53,815 bases of DNA, from assembly GCA_017987975.1 (NCBI GenBank), contig JAGNSQ010000005.1:1-53815 (forward strand). Reading direction: 5' to 3'. Within the stretch, counting starts at the first letter, position 1. Each line of letters starts with the position of its first letter. The notes beneath the pieces are model-generated. The model was given only the letters and a program-made list of their open reading frames with translations, searched no databases and was not told where the DNA came from. The stretch is from Saprospiraceae bacterium. GTDB taxonomy: Bacteria; Bacteroidota; Bacteroidia; Chitinophagales; Saprospiraceae. Both the position numbers and the translations under genes were made by a program. Of this stretch, positions 45,139 through 53,815 are shown in pieces.

Positions 45139-47175
45139 ATGAGAATTTCAGACAAAGTGTGGAATCCTGCCTTACAAATGGGCTTGATCCTTTGCCTTTC
45201 ATTAAGTATAGTCACCTGTGTTCCACCTACAGACCATGTAAATACCAATCTAAACCTTGGATTCAATGATCCGGTTGTTCGCAAAGTATTGGAATACCAG
45301 GACAAAGGATTGGTCGATTCACTATATCCCATGTTTTTGGACAAAAACCCAGGGGTTAGGTTTGCTGCGGTTAGAGCTTTTGCCTCCATCAAAAATGACG
45401 CTGCAGTTGATTCAGTAATCATAATGCTTAAAGATCCTGTACTTGAAGTTAGGGCAATGGCAGCTTATGCTTTGGGTCAGATTGCAAGCACCAAAGCTGA
45501 AACATCTCTAATCGCTGCTTTTACAGCCCAGGATACTCTAAATGTAAACAATATTTTCAATCGCCAGATCCTCGAGGCGTTGGGTAGATGTGGAGGTAAA
45601 ACCACATTAAAAAACATCGCCTCGGTGGTCTCATACCGCGACAATGATGATGAATTGTTAATGGGTCAGACTAGGGCTTTTTATCACTTTGGTCAAAGAG
45701 GGATTTTTGACGCCACCGCATCCAGCAGGGCAATGGAACTTCTTGCCAACAATGCTATTTCAGAAGACATAAGACTGGAAGCCGCTCATTACTTTGGAAG
45801 GTTTAAAGAGGCTGTGACCCCTGAATTATCAGAGAGGCTGTTAAATCAATATAGTATTGAAGACAATCCCGACATCAGAATGCCATTGGCCAGTGCCGTG
45901 TCAAGGATGGCTACAGTTGGTATCGATAAAAAACTGCTCCAATATCTTTCTTCAGAACAAGATTATCGGGTAAAATGTAATTTACTCAGAGGCTTTCAAA
46001 ATGTGGCCTTTGATAGCATCAAACCTGCTATTTTTGCGCTGGTTAAAGACCCTAATATTCACGTGGCTTCACTAGCCGCTGAACTCATTGGCCGTAAAGG
46101 AGTGAAAGAAGATATTTATGAGTACAAAGCCCTGGCAACCCCTGAACTGGATTGGAGGGTAAAAACGAAGTTGTACCATGCTATGATGAAGGCATGTCCT
46201 GTATTTTATACCAAAATTAAAAATGAGCTGGCTGCCGAAGTTAAATTTTTCTTTACCAATAGCAACAACAGCTATGAAAGGGCAGAATGGCTGAGGGTGT
46301 TGGGAGATGACCCTTATCAGTATCTTACGCTCTCAAGCTTATCAGGCAAAACGAGTCAGCCTGTTGAAAAGACAGCCTTGATTGAGGCTATGGGTCAAAT
46401 TTTGGTCCACCCCGAGTTTATAAAAGCTTATGGTTCAAAATACATAGAGGCCAAGTCTTATATCGTTAATTTTTTGGTTGCGGTCTCCAAGTCGGGTGAC
46501 GCTGGTTCAACTGCAGCAGCTTCAGTTATACTTAAGGATCCCAAATCAGGAGCCAAGGGTTTTGTAACCGATACATCCTGGTTTGATACCTCGAAGGCAA
46601 AGCTCAAATTACCTCAGGACCTGGAAGCTTATAATGAGTTGTTGCAAGCAAGAGCCTTGTTGTTTGATAGCACCTACATGCCTTATAAAGCACCCTACAA
46701 CCATCCAATCGACTTTAATACACTTTCACTCCAGGGAGATTCAATTGAAGTGGTAATGAAAACCACCAAGGGTAATATTACCTTATTGCTATTTACAGAT
46801 AAGGCTCCGGGCAGTGTTGCCAACTTCCTTGAACTGTGTCAAAAAGACTTTTACGACAATAAGTTTTTTCATCGCGTAGTACCCAACTTTGTAGTACAGG
46901 CTGGTTGCCCAAGAGGCGATGGATATGGGGCGTTGAATTATACCATCCGGTCTGAACTAAATCTCAACTACTACCTTGAAACAGGATTGTTGGGAATGGC
47001 ACACGCCGGCAATCACAGCGAAGGAACTCAGTTTTTTATCACCCATAGCCCTGCCCCGCACCTGGATGGCAATTATACCATCTTTGGTAAGGTTAAAGAA
47101 GGTATGGACGTAGTACATACCTTGTACCAGGGCGATAAAATTATCGACGTTATTATTTTAAAAGCCAATAAATAA
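45139..47175 (+). CDS. Lipoprotein with HEAT repeats and C-terminal cyclophilin peptidyl-prolyl isomerase domain
   Basis: 678 residues from the ATG at 45139 (an upstream TTG two codons earlier is less likely). A lipoprotein signal ends in SIVTC with C27 as the lipidated residue. Residues about 45-330 contain HEAT/PBS-lyase-like repeats (NPGVRFAAVRAFASI, DPVLEVRAMAAYALGQIAS). The C-terminal domain (about 535-675) is a cyclophilin: VVMKTTKGNITLLLF, FFHRVVPNFVVQAG, GMAHAGNHSEGTQFFIT and the substrate-site LDGNYTIFGKV. It probably folds or chaperones proteins in the periplasm. The fusion of HEAT repeats and cyclophilin on one lipoprotein is unusual relative to the short bacterial PpiA-type enzymes. 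Confidence 0.9.
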   Translation: MRISDKVWNPALQMGLILCLSLSIVTCVPPTDHVNTNLNLGFNDPVVRKVLEYQDKGLVDSLYPMFLDKNPGVRFAAVRAFASIKNDAAVDSVIIMLKDPVLEVRAMAAYALGQIASTKAETSLIAAFTAQDTLNVNNIFNRQILEALGRCGGKTTLKNIASVVSYRDNDDELLMGQTRAFYHFGQRGIFDATASSRAMELLANNAISEDIRLEAAHYFGRFKEAVTPELSERLLNQYSIEDNPDIRMPLASAVSRMATVGIDKKLLQYLSSEQDYRVKCNLLRGFQNVAFDSIKPAIFALVKDPNIHVASLAAELIGRKGVKEDIYEYKALATPELDWRVKTKLYHAMMKACPVFYTKIKNELAAEVKFFFTNSNNSYERAEWLRVLGDDPYQYLTLSSLSGKTSQPVEKTALIEAMGQILVHPEFIKAYGSKYIEAKSYIVNFLVAVSKSGDAGSTAAASVILKDPKSGAKGFVTDTSWFDTSKAKLKLPQDLEAYNELLQARALLFDSTYMPYKAPYNHPIDFNTLSLQGDSIEVVMKTTKGNITLLLFTDKAPGSVANFLELCQKDFYDNKFFHRVVPNFVVQAGCPRGDGYGALNYTIRSELNLNYYLETGLLGMAHAGNHSEGTQFFITHSPAPHLDGNYTIFGKVKEGMDVVHTLYQGDKIIDVIILKANK

Positions 47176-47192
47176 ACCACATAACCAAAATA

Positions 47193-48302
47193 ATGAAACC
47201 AACACCACTAACCCAAAAACACATAGACCTCGGCGCAAAGATGGCTGAGTTTGCAGGATATAACATGCCTATCTCCTATTCAGGCATCATTGAAGAACAC
47301 CAGGGGGTGAGAAAAAGAGTGGGGGTATTTGACGTGAGCCACATGGGCGAATTTATTGTGAAGGGAAAACAAGCATTAGACCTGGTCCAGGCAATCAGTT
47401 CCAATGATGCCTCTAAACTCAATCCCGGTGATGCTCAGTATTCCTGCTTGCCCAATGATAAAGGAGGGATCGTAGATGATATGCTGGTATATCGTTTATT
47501 TGACGACATGTGTGCCGAAGGAGAACAGGCTTTTATGCTGGTAGTCAATGCCAGTAACATAGAAAAAGACTGGAATTGGATATCGGCACTTAATAACTTT
47601 GATACCCGTCTCATCAATATATCTGATGAAACCGGCTTGATTGCCGTGCAAGGTCCAAAAGCAGAGGCAGCTTTGCAAAAACTAACTGATGTTGATTTAT
47701 CAAAAATTGCTTACTACCACTTTGCCAAAGGCACTATTGCCGGTGCCGAAAATGTAATCTTATCTGCCACTGGCTATACAGGTAGCGGCGGTTTTGAATT
47801 GTATTGCAGACAAGACCAAACGGCCGACCTATGGGATGCCGTGATGCGCGCAGGTGCCGAATTTGACATTATACCCGCAGGTTTAGGAGCACGTGATACC
47901 CTAAGGCTTGAAATGGGATACTGTCTGTACGGCAATGATATTGACGATACTACCAGCCCATTGGAAGCCGGCCTTGGCTGGATTACCAAATTGAAAAAAA
48001 ATACCAATTTTCCATCAAAATCTATCTTTGAACAGCAGAAAAAGGATGGCTTGATGAAACAACTGGTAGGTTTTACCATGACGGAAAGAAGAGTACCCCG
48101 CCACGGCTATCCCGTTTGTGATGCAGATGGTTTGACCATTGGTGAAGTAACCTCGGGTACCCAGTCACCTAGCCTTGACCAGCCAATAGGTATGGCCTAC
48201 GTGAGCAAAGGGCATTCTGCCATAGGGTCTAAAATTTACATAAAGGTTGGCAGCAAGCAATTGGAAGCAGAAGTAACAAGTCTTCCATTTTTAACCATTT
48301 AA
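47193..48302 (+). CDS. gcvT: Aminomethyltransferase (glycine cleavage system T protein)
   Basis: 369 residues, family length. Typical motifs are KMAEFAGYNMPISYSGIIEEH, GVFDVSHMGEF, YSCLPNDKGGIVDDMLVY, GPKAEAAL and GARDTLRLEMGYCLYGND. It transfers the methylene group from aminomethyl-lipoyl GcvH to tetrahydrofolate and releases ammonia. gcvH and gcvP are not in the window; lipA, needed to lipoylate GcvH, lies about 2.4 kb downstream. The gene starts 17 bases after the preceding stop and is probably cotranscribed. Confidence 0.95.
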   Translation: MKPTPLTQKHIDLGAKMAEFAGYNMPISYSGIIEEHQGVRKRVGVFDVSHMGEFIVKGKQALDLVQAISSNDASKLNPGDAQYSCLPNDKGGIVDDMLVYRLFDDMCAEGEQAFMLVVNASNIEKDWNWISALNNFDTRLINISDETGLIAVQGPKAEAALQKLTDVDLSKIAYYHFAKGTIAGAENVILSATGYTGSGGFELYCRQDQTADLWDAVMRAGAEFDIIPAGLGARDTLRLEMGYCLYGNDIDDTTSPLEAGLGWITKLKKNTNFPSKSIFEQQKKDGLMKQLVGFTMTERRVPRHGYPVCDADGLTIGEVTSGTQSPSLDQPIGMAYVSKGHSAIGSKIYIKVGSKQLEAEVTSLPFLTI

Positions 48303-48310
48303 TTCGTACC

Positions 48311-49036
48311 ATGCCCACCACCTGGTATTCAGCCGAAGTTGTTGACATTGAGGAAATGAATCAGCATGTCAGGAGATATTTCCTGCAACCCGAGGCTGAT
48401 TTTCCGGTGTTTAAATCCGGTCAGTTTATTACCCTTGACCTGCCTGTCAGTGATAAGCGATTGCAGCGTTGGAAAAGTTATTCTATTGCCAACGCTCCCC
48501 AACCGGGTGGCCTTATAGAGTTGTGCATTGTCCGGCATCCTGAAGGGAGCGGTACAGGCTACATTTTTAATGAGGTGCATAAGGGTAGTAAGCTGGTATT
48601 TAAAGGGCCGGATGGGGGCTTTGTTTTGCCACAAAATCTGGAAGACCTTCACCTCGTCATGGTCTGTACAGGTACAGGAATAGCCCCTTTCAGGTCCATG
48701 ATCAACCATGTGATAGAACAAGGCCTTGCGTATAAACACATACACCTGATTTTTGGAGGTAGAAAGGAAGAAGACATTTTGTACCGCAAAGAGTTTGAAC
48801 TATTGAGAGACCAGCTTCCCGGTTTTAGTTACGATGTTGCATTGTCACGTGAACCTTTATGGCCAGGATATAAAGGCTATGTACACCAAATTTATAAGGA
48901 AAAGTATGCTGAAGTGCAAGCCGACGTTATGTTTTATTTGTGTGGCTGGACCCAAATGATTGACGAAGCAGTAGCTCATCTTGTGTCAGAAATGGGATAC
49001 GCGCCAAATAAGGTAAAATATGAATTGTACGGTTGA
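48311..49036 (+). CDS. Ferredoxin-NADP reductase family FAD-dependent oxidoreductase
   Basis: 241 residues. The FAD-binding barrel contains RWKSYSIANAPQ (the R-x-Y-S motif), followed by GSGTGYIFNEVHKGSKL. The nucleotide-binding half has CTGTGIAPFRSMINHV and the C-terminal FYLCGWTQMIDEA. There is no 2Fe-2S domain, so it is a simple two-domain reductase similar to FNR/Fpr. It moves electrons between NAD(P)H and ferredoxin or flavodoxin in the cytoplasm. It begins 8 bases after gcvT and ends only two bases from the convergent upp gene. Confidence 0.88.
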   Translation: MPTTWYSAEVVDIEEMNQHVRRYFLQPEADFPVFKSGQFITLDLPVSDKRLQRWKSYSIANAPQPGGLIELCIVRHPEGSGTGYIFNEVHKGSKLVFKGPDGGFVLPQNLEDLHLVMVCTGTGIAPFRSMINHVIEQGLAYKHIHLIFGGRKEEDILYRKEFELLRDQLPGFSYDVALSREPLWPGYKGYVHQIYKEKYAEVQADVMFYLCGWTQMIDEAVAHLVSEMGYAPNKVKYELYG

Positions 49037-49038
49037 AC

Positions 49039-49698
49039 CTATTCCTGCAACTTAATGCCAAAACAAAGATCTCCTGCATCACCCAAACCGGGAACAATAT
49101 ATGACTTGGCTGTTAGTTCCTCATCAATGGCTCCGGTCCATATTTGAGCATTGGGGAAAAAACGCTGAACGTGTTTGACACCCTGGCTGGAAGCAATGAC
49201 AGAAACTACGTGCAACTGACTTGGTTTACCATAATCTTCCAGATGTTCCAGGGTCTTATGAATACTGGCACCAGTGGCCAACATTGGATCCAGTAAGATC
49301 AACACTTTACCATCTATATTGGGACACGTAATGTATTCCAGCTTGATATCAAAGCTACCATCTTTATGATGTGATCTATAAGCAGATATAAATCCATTTT
49401 CCACATCGTCGAAGATGCGTAGAAAACCCTGGTGTAAGGGTAAGCCAGCTCGCAAAATAGAAGCCAATACAATTTGGTCGGTAGGGAGTTCAACGTAGGC
49501 TTCACCCAAAGGAGTTTCCACCGTTGATGATTGGTAATTGAGGTGTTTGCTGATTTCATAGGCCATCAGTTCACCCATTCGCTCCATGTTGATTCTAAAA
49601 CGCATGCTGTCTCGTTGCTTGTCAACAGACCTCATTTCATAGAGATACTTATTCAGGATGGATTTTCCTGTGGATAAATTGTGGATCATGGTCTTCAT
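49039..49698 (-). CDS. upp: Uracil phosphoribosyltransferase
   Basis: 219 residues from an ATG at 49698 (minus strand). The frame is open for a further 33 codons, but the family begins with an M-x-x-x-x-HNLS-like segment, so the shorter start is preferred. Key motifs are RFRINMERMGELMAYE, the PRPP-binding LLDPMLATGAS, and the uracil-binding PGLGDAGD near the C-terminus. It makes UMP from uracil and PRPP in pyrimidine salvage. It is transcribed alone, converging on the reductase gene. Confidence 0.93.
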   Translation of the reverse strand: MKTMIHNLSTGKSILNKYLYEMRSVDKQRDSMRFRINMERMGELMAYEISKHLNYQSSTVETPLGEAYVELPTDQIVLASILRAGLPLHQGFLRIFDDVENGFISAYRSHHKDGSFDIKLEYITCPNIDGKVLILLDPMLATGASIHKTLEHLEDYGKPSQLHVVSVIASSQGVKHVQRFFPNAQIWTGAIDEELTAKSYIVPGLGDAGDLCFGIKLQE

Positions 49699-49831
49699 TT
49701 TGAAAAATATAAAATTACTACTTTCATTCCACACTTCAACGGCTTTGTCCCACTTATGATTGATTTTTGATTGTGCTTGGTTTTGTTTTTTTGTCACTTA
49801 AAACCAGATTACGCGCTAAAAAGTACTGTTG

Positions 49832-49864
49832 TTGAACTATTTACCGAATAATCCATTAATTTTG
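49832..49864 (+). promoter_or_regulatory. Putative promoter giving an almost leaderless transcript
   Basis: TTG at 49832-49834 and TAATTTTG at 49857-49864 (exact TAnnTTTG) are spaced by 22 bases. The -7 box ends only five bases before the ATG at 49870, so transcription would begin at or near the start codon. The same 22-base spacing occurs at 45088-45120. Confidence 0.5.
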
Positions 49865-49869
49865 GTGTC

Positions 49870-50724
49870 ATGATACCGATTCTGTTCAGATGGACTGGGC
49901 ATAATAAGCCAAAAGTAGCTAGTTGGAATAAGCTGCTGCTACTTTTCTTTTGTTTATTAGTTTCTTATGTAGGCGCGGCCCAGGTTTCCACCAAGACCAA
50001 CCTCAATGACGATCGTTTTAAAGGTATTATCTATCGAAAAGAAACGACGGCAGATTTTCGATTGCACAATAACGGACTTGCGCTGGCCATCAACTTTGGA
50101 GAAATCAGAACCTATTACCGCACCAATTACTACCATTTTGAATTGGGCACTATGCACAGTCCCAGGGAACACAAGCAGTCAAAAAACCTCAATGTCATTG
50201 GAAATGAGCTGCCAAAAGAGTTTAAGCTAGGCAAACAAAATTCAGTTTTTATAGTAAGGGCTGGCAAAGGAGTCAAAAAATATATTTCTGACAAAGCCAG
50301 AAGAAAAGGAGTGTCTTTGGGCTATAGCATCGAAGGGGGGCCTTCACTCGCCTTGCTAAAACCTACTTATCTCAAATTTATCGAGCAGGTGGTAGTCAAT
50401 GGTGAGTTGGAATCTATTCTGGTGGACAAAAAATACAGCTCCGAAAATAGAGATGAGTTTATCGATTACGGAAGTATTTATGGGGGTTCATCGTTTTCTA
50501 CCGGCTTAAAAGAAATTAGTATTTTGCCTGGCTTTCAGGCAAAAGCAGGCTTGTTTTTTTCTGTAGGTGCCTTTGATGAGTATGTAAAGGCAGCAGAAGC
50601 AGGTGTAATGGTTGATGTTTTTATAAAAAAAGTACCCATTATGGTTGAGACCGAAGGTCTGCGCAATTCACCGTTTTTTGTTAATCTTTATGTAAATTTG
50701 CACTTCGGACGCCGAAGTAATTAA
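49870..50724 (+). CDS. Predicted outer-membrane beta-barrel protein of unknown function
   Basis: 284 residues. A long signal peptide has a basic n-region and the core [17 protein letters not shown], ending near residue 38. The mature part alternates polar and hydrophobic residues, with predicted beta-strands ([41 protein letters not shown]). This pattern and length fit a small eight-stranded-type barrel. No specific family motif was recognised. It lies 8 bases before lipA, with which it is probably cotranscribed, but a functional link is not apparent. Confidence 0.7.
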   Translation: MIPILFRWTGHNKPKVASWNKLLLLFFCLLVSYVGAAQVSTKTNLNDDRFKGIIYRKETTADFRLHNNGLALAINFGEIRTYYRTNYYHFELGTMHSPREHKQSKNLNVIGNELPKEFKLGKQNSVFIVRAGKGVKKYISDKARRKGVSLGYSIEGGPSLALLKPTYLKFIEQVVVNGELESILVDKKYSSENRDEFIDYGSIYGGSSFSTGLKEISILPGFQAKAGLFFSVGAFDEYVKAAEAGVMVDVFIKKVPIMVETEGLRNSPFFVNLYVNLHFGRRSN

Positions 50725-50732
50725 TAGCATTC

Positions 50733-51620
50733 ATGTCATTGATCGAATTACCCATAGTCAGCGCAGATGAACAACCGGCAACACGAGCCAGAAAACCCGA
50801 ATGGCTGCGTGTAAAACTACCCATAGGTGAAGATTATCGCAGGGTACGTAGTCTGGTAGATGAATACAAACTGCATACCATTTGTCAAAGTGGAAATTGT
50901 CCCAATATGGGCGAGTGCTGGGGTGCCGGTACCGCTACCTTTATGATCTTGGGTAATGTTTGTACCCGGTCCTGCTCATTTTGTGCGGTGAAAACAGGAA
51001 GACCCAATGAGTACGACACGGATGAGCCTCAAAGAGTAGCCGAGGCTATTAAACTGATGCAGGTCAAACATGCGGTAATCACTTCTGTCAATCGGGATGA
51101 GTTGAAAGACAGGGGTGCTGAAATATGGTACCAAACCGTGTTTTTGGTCAAACAATACAGTCCAACCACTACTATTGAAACCCTGATACCGGATGTAAAA
51201 TCCAACTGGGATGCCCTTGAGCGCATGATCAGTGCGGGTCAGGAAGTAGTCTCACATAATATGGAAACAGTAGGCAGATTGTACCGACTGGTAAGACCTC
51301 AGGCCAAATATGAACGCAGTCTGGAGCAAATCAAGAGAACCAAAGAATATGGAAAGCGCACCAAAACCGGTATCATGCTAGGTCTGGGTGAAGCAAAAGA
51401 AGAAGTGCTAAAAGCGATGGACGACCTGGTAGCCAACGGCTGTGATGTTCTGACCCTGGGTCAATACCTCCAACCTACCAAAATGCACCTCGAAGTGGCT
51501 GAGTTTATACATCCCGATACTTTTGCCATGTACAAGGAAGAAGGGATGGCAAGAGGTTTTAAATTTGTGGAAAGCGGACCGCTCGTTCGTTCTTCCTATC
51601 ACGCTGAAAGGCATTTATAA
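50733..51620 (+). CDS. lipA: Lipoyl synthase
   Basis: 295 residues. The auxiliary 4Fe-4S cluster cysteines C51, C56 and C62 ([12 protein letters not shown]) and the radical-SAM cysteines C77, C81 and C84 (CTRSCSFC) are all present, as is the C-terminal RSSYHAE serine ligand motif. The enzyme inserts two sulfurs into protein-bound octanoate to form lipoyl groups for GcvH and 2-oxoacid dehydrogenases. Full length for the family. lipB is not in the window. Confidence 0.96.
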   Translation: MSLIELPIVSADEQPATRARKPEWLRVKLPIGEDYRRVRSLVDEYKLHTICQSGNCPNMGECWGAGTATFMILGNVCTRSCSFCAVKTGRPNEYDTDEPQRVAEAIKLMQVKHAVITSVNRDELKDRGAEIWYQTVFLVKQYSPTTTIETLIPDVKSNWDALERMISAGQEVVSHNMETVGRLYRLVRPQAKYERSLEQIKRTKEYGKRTKTGIMLGLGEAKEEVLKAMDDLVANGCDVLTLGQYLQPTKMHLEVAEFIHPDTFAMYKEEGMARGFKFVESGPLVRSSYHAERHL

Positions 51621-51629
51621 ATCAAGTCT

Positions 51630-52331
51630 ATGTCAACACCCCACAATAGCGCGCAGCCGGGTCAGCTGGCACCAACGGTACTCATGCCGGGAGATCCGCT
51701 CAGGGCAAAGTATATGGCAGAAAATTTTTTATCTGACGTAGTGTTGGTCAATGATGTGAGGAACATGCTGGGTTTTACGGGCCTTTTTCAGGGCAAATCC
51801 GTAACCATCATGGGCACAGGCATGGGAGCAGCCTCTACCGGTATTTATGCCCACGAATTTATCCACCACTATGGTGTAAAACAATTGATCAGGGTGGGTT
51901 CAACAGGCTCCATTCAAGCCCATGTAAAAGTCAATGATATCGTCATCGCACAAGGTGCCTCAACAGATTCAAACTTTGCGGATCAATTTGACATTCCCGG
52001 GCAAATGTCGGCTTTGGCCGATTTTGGTTTGTTGTCTAAGGCTGCCAATGAGGCTGAAAACAGGGGCTTGCAGTTCCATGTAGGCAATGTTGTTAGCTCT
52101 GATTTCTTTTATCACGATGACAAAGAGAATTGGAAACAATGGTCGAAAATGGGCATTCTTTCACTTGAAATGGAAGCACACGCCTTATACCTTACAGCTG
52201 CCAGGGCAGGGGTCAAAGCATTGGCTGTTCTGACGGTTTCAGATTCACTAATTACCGGTGAAGCCCTGAGTGCAGAAGAAAGAGAACAAAGCTTTGATCA
52301 AATGGTCAGATTGGCCCTTAGTTTGGTTTAA
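51630..52331 (+). CDS. deoD: Purine-nucleoside phosphorylase, DeoD type
   Basis: 233 residues. Motifs of the hexameric PNP family are VLMPGDPLRAKYMAE, NMLGFTG, TIMGTGMGAASTGIYAHE, IRVGSTGSI and LSLEMEAHALYLTAA, and the acidic D in LTVSDSLITGE is the catalytic Asp for purine bases. It splits purine nucleosides with phosphate to a base and ribose 1-phosphate. A uridine phosphorylase is less likely because of the NMLGFTG and VSDSL segments. It starts 9 bases after lipA and ends two bases before the convergent minus-strand gene. Confidence 0.92.
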   Translation: MSTPHNSAQPGQLAPTVLMPGDPLRAKYMAENFLSDVVLVNDVRNMLGFTGLFQGKSVTIMGTGMGAASTGIYAHEFIHHYGVKQLIRVGSTGSIQAHVKVNDIVIAQGASTDSNFADQFDIPGQMSALADFGLLSKAANEAENRGLQFHVGNVVSSDFFYHDDKENWKQWSKMGILSLEMEAHALYLTAARAGVKALAVLTVSDSLITGEALSAEEREQSFDQMVRLALSLV

Positions 52332-52332
52332 G

Positions 52333-53085
52333 CTACCTGTTTTTTTCATTTAGTAACTGTGTATTGTATTTCAATACCTTGAGCACTAGGTAGAGCAATG
52401 AGGTAAGTCCTAATCCTAACAGCGTCCATCCATGAGGTATTTTGAAAGTACCAGTTTGAACAAAATCTACCCAAAGCTGAAAAACGGCCAGGAGGGTAAA
52501 AACGGCTAGGATGCCATTCTTTTCTTTGGCCAAAACTTTTTTCCAAGAGAAGTGAAGCTCACAAGATTTCCATAAAGATGGGGAAGGTACAATGGTTGGT
52601 GCCTGCTGGCTCCATTGGATATAGGTATCGCCAAATTTAGATGCCAGAAAGTCTTCTTCAGCAAGCATGATTCTTTCATAAAAAATAAAGTAGAGAAGGC
52701 TAAATACAATAAGAAACATCGCATTAGCAGAAAGAACTGCGATTCCAAGCCACATAAAATAATTGCCAAGATACAAGGGGTGTCTCACGATGCTGTATAT
52801 TCCTGTGGTGTTGAGTTCGTCTGCAACCTGAGTGGCCGTATTCCTGCCTGAGGTATTGGCTGGCGTAAATCCAACCGTCACAATCCGTATGGCAAGTCCC
52901 AATCCACATAAAACCAGACATGCAATTTCAGGTAGGTTGATGATTGAATGCTGAAACCAATCCGGATGCTGAAATACCGACTGTTTGGTTATGATAAAAG
53001 CAAAAGGAAATAAAATCAAAGGTATAAAGCTTCTTTTGCGAAAAAAAGCATTGCCCTGACTAAGTTGTTGATCAGCGAGTCTCAT
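52333..53085 (-). CDS. Isoprenylcysteine carboxyl methyltransferase-family membrane protein
   Basis: 250 residues with about six transmembrane helices. The SAM-dependent ICMT/PEMT signature is GIYSIVRHPLYLGNYFMWLGIAV followed by FYERIMLAEEDFLASKFGDTYIQW. Related proteins in Bacteroidota and Leptospira include the lipid A Kdo2 1-phosphate O-methyltransferase LmtA, so a role in lipid A or envelope-lipid methylation is possible. The substrate cannot be read from the sequence. It is followed on the same strand by nothing downstream, and its start is 9 bases after the stop of pnuC, so the two may share a transcript. Confidence 0.8.
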   Translation of the reverse strand: MRLADQQLSQGNAFFRKRSFIPLILFPFAFIITKQSVFQHPDWFQHSIINLPEIACLVLCGLGLAIRIVTVGFTPANTSGRNTATQVADELNTTGIYSIVRHPLYLGNYFMWLGIAVLSANAMFLIVFSLLYFIFYERIMLAEEDFLASKFGDTYIQWSQQAPTIVPSPSLWKSCELHFSWKKVLAKEKNGILAVFTLLAVFQLWVDFVQTGTFKIPHGWTLLGLGLTSLLYLVLKVLKYNTQLLNEKNR

Positions 53086-53094
53086 AAATAGTAG

Positions 53095-53718
53095 TTATTC
53101 GTATTGTTGTCTGGCTAATTTTTTCCAGGAATAATATCCTGCAAGAGCTAGCAATAAAAATACGACATACATGACAGTAAACAGCATAAAACCTTTGTAA
53201 AAGTTGAGAGGGATGGCAATTACATTTGAAGCCGACCAGGCTAGCCAGTTCTCAACCTTTCTTAAAGCCATCCACCACATGGCGGTCACAGCGGTGGCTG
53301 AAACCAGGGAATCAAGTATCTGGGTATTGCTATCTGTAAAGTAGTGGAGCAAGACCCAGATGCCAAGCCAAGAAACCGCAAATAAGAGTACCCCATTGAT
53401 CAGTTCTTTTTGATCACACCATGAAATGGGATACACCACCGCATTGTCTTTTTTACGGGTCCATTGGTACCAGCCGAAGAGGCTCATCATTAAATAATAA
53501 ATATTTAAGACGGCATCGGCATAAAGAGGGGGCGATGCAATAAAAAAGTAGATCCATGCCGCCAAAACCACCCCAATAATGCCGGTTGGGTATACCAAAA
53601 TGTTGTTTTTGCGGGCATACCATACACTCGCCAGCTGACTTAGCGTAGAAATCCATTCCTGCCATCTCGTGTTGGCTATGTCGTTGATAAAATTTTGAAA
53701 ATATTGGCTAAAAGTCAT
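53095..53718 (-). CDS. pnuC: Nicotinamide riboside transporter
   Basis: 207 residues with about seven hydrophobic helices. Family features are the early SQLASVWYARKNNILVYPTGIIGV and the aromatic YYLMMSLFGWYQWTRK, which form the substrate channel in PnuC, plus SWLGIWVLLHYF. It imports nicotinamide riboside for NAD synthesis; some relatives carry thiamine. No TPP or other riboswitch was recognised in the 97 bases left upstream in this window. Confidence 0.9.
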   Translation of the reverse strand: MTFSQYFQNFINDIANTRWQEWISTLSQLASVWYARKNNILVYPTGIIGVVLAAWIYFFIASPPLYADAVLNIYYLMMSLFGWYQWTRKKDNAVVYPISWCDQKELINGVLLFAVSWLGIWVLLHYFTDSNTQILDSLVSATAVTAMWWMALRKVENWLAWSASNVIAIPLNFYKGFMLFTVMYVVFLLLALAGYYSWKKLARQQYE

Positions 53719-53815
53719 TGAGTGTTGATAATCAGATTCTTAAATTAAATTTTAATCGATTCGAAGATGATTTTGGTCGAAAATAACAACAATTTTATAG
53801 ATGTATGTAAACAAA

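Noticed and set aside
49699..49797. Longer upp start adding 33 residues
   Set aside because: The added residues are not like the family N-terminus, while the internal ATG gives the standard length.
53719..53815. Thiamine or NAD riboswitch upstream of pnuC
   Set aside because: Only 97 bases are visible and none of the conserved TPP-box motifs was recognised.

Overview
The window looks like a chromosomal segment of a Bacteroidota bacterium, probably from the Saprospiraceae or a neighbouring group. The signs are a metalloprotease with a C-terminal type IX secretion sorting domain, several promoters with the Bacteroidota -7 box TAnnTTTG, a UpxY-like NusG paralogue heading a polysaccharide locus, and start codons without obvious Shine-Dalgarno sites. 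This placement is inferred; no 16S gene is present.

Positions 1-182 hold the 3' end of metH. Positions 179-36911 form one long plus-strand block centred on surface polysaccharide synthesis. It opens with a large SLBB outer-membrane export protein, a small winged-helix regulator with its own palindromic operator, and a NusG-like antiterminator. Sugar-nucleotide genes follow: ugd, rmlB, and the wbpD, wbpE, wbpI and wbpB genes for a UDP-2,3-diacetamido-mannuronic acid type precursor. Three housekeeping genes (pgeF, comF, ribA) are interleaved and translationally coupled or closely spaced with them. From about 13.8 to 25 kb lies the assembly cassette: Wzz-like protein, wbpP and wbpO for UDP-GalNAcA, GT2, flippase, polymerase/ligase, beta-helix lipoprotein, two FkbM methyltransferases and a second GT2. 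Much of it is far more AT-rich than its surroundings, which suggests an exchangeable cassette. From 25 to 31 kb are a secreted beta-helix protein, two GT4 glycosyltransferases and an asparagine synthase-type amidotransferase. Then come selU and selD (tRNA selenouridine), a second UDP-GlcNAc 2-epimerase, a GDSL hydrolase, a ThuA-like protein and a hexose-6-phosphate mutarotase, closed by a strong bidirectional terminator at 36934-36970.

Positions 37008-53718 hold more ordinary genes: a lipoprotein of unknown function on the minus strand, a 450-base intergenic stretch, a secreted metzincin protease with eight copies of a 26-residue cysteine-rich repeat, a large envelope protein (peptidase-like N-terminus, TolB-like middle, barrel-like C-terminus), a HEAT-repeat/cyclophilin lipoprotein, gcvT, a ferredoxin-NADP reductase-like protein, upp (minus), a predicted outer-membrane barrel protein, lipA, deoD, and on the minus strand an isoprenylcysteine methyltransferase-like membrane protein and pnuC.

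No tRNA, rRNA, insertion sequence, CRISPR array or phage gene was recognised. The most interesting signals are the regulator/operator/antiterminator head of the polysaccharide locus, a possible structured target for the antiterminator in front of ugd, the housekeeping genes embedded in the sugar pathway, and the compositional mosaic of the assembly cassette.
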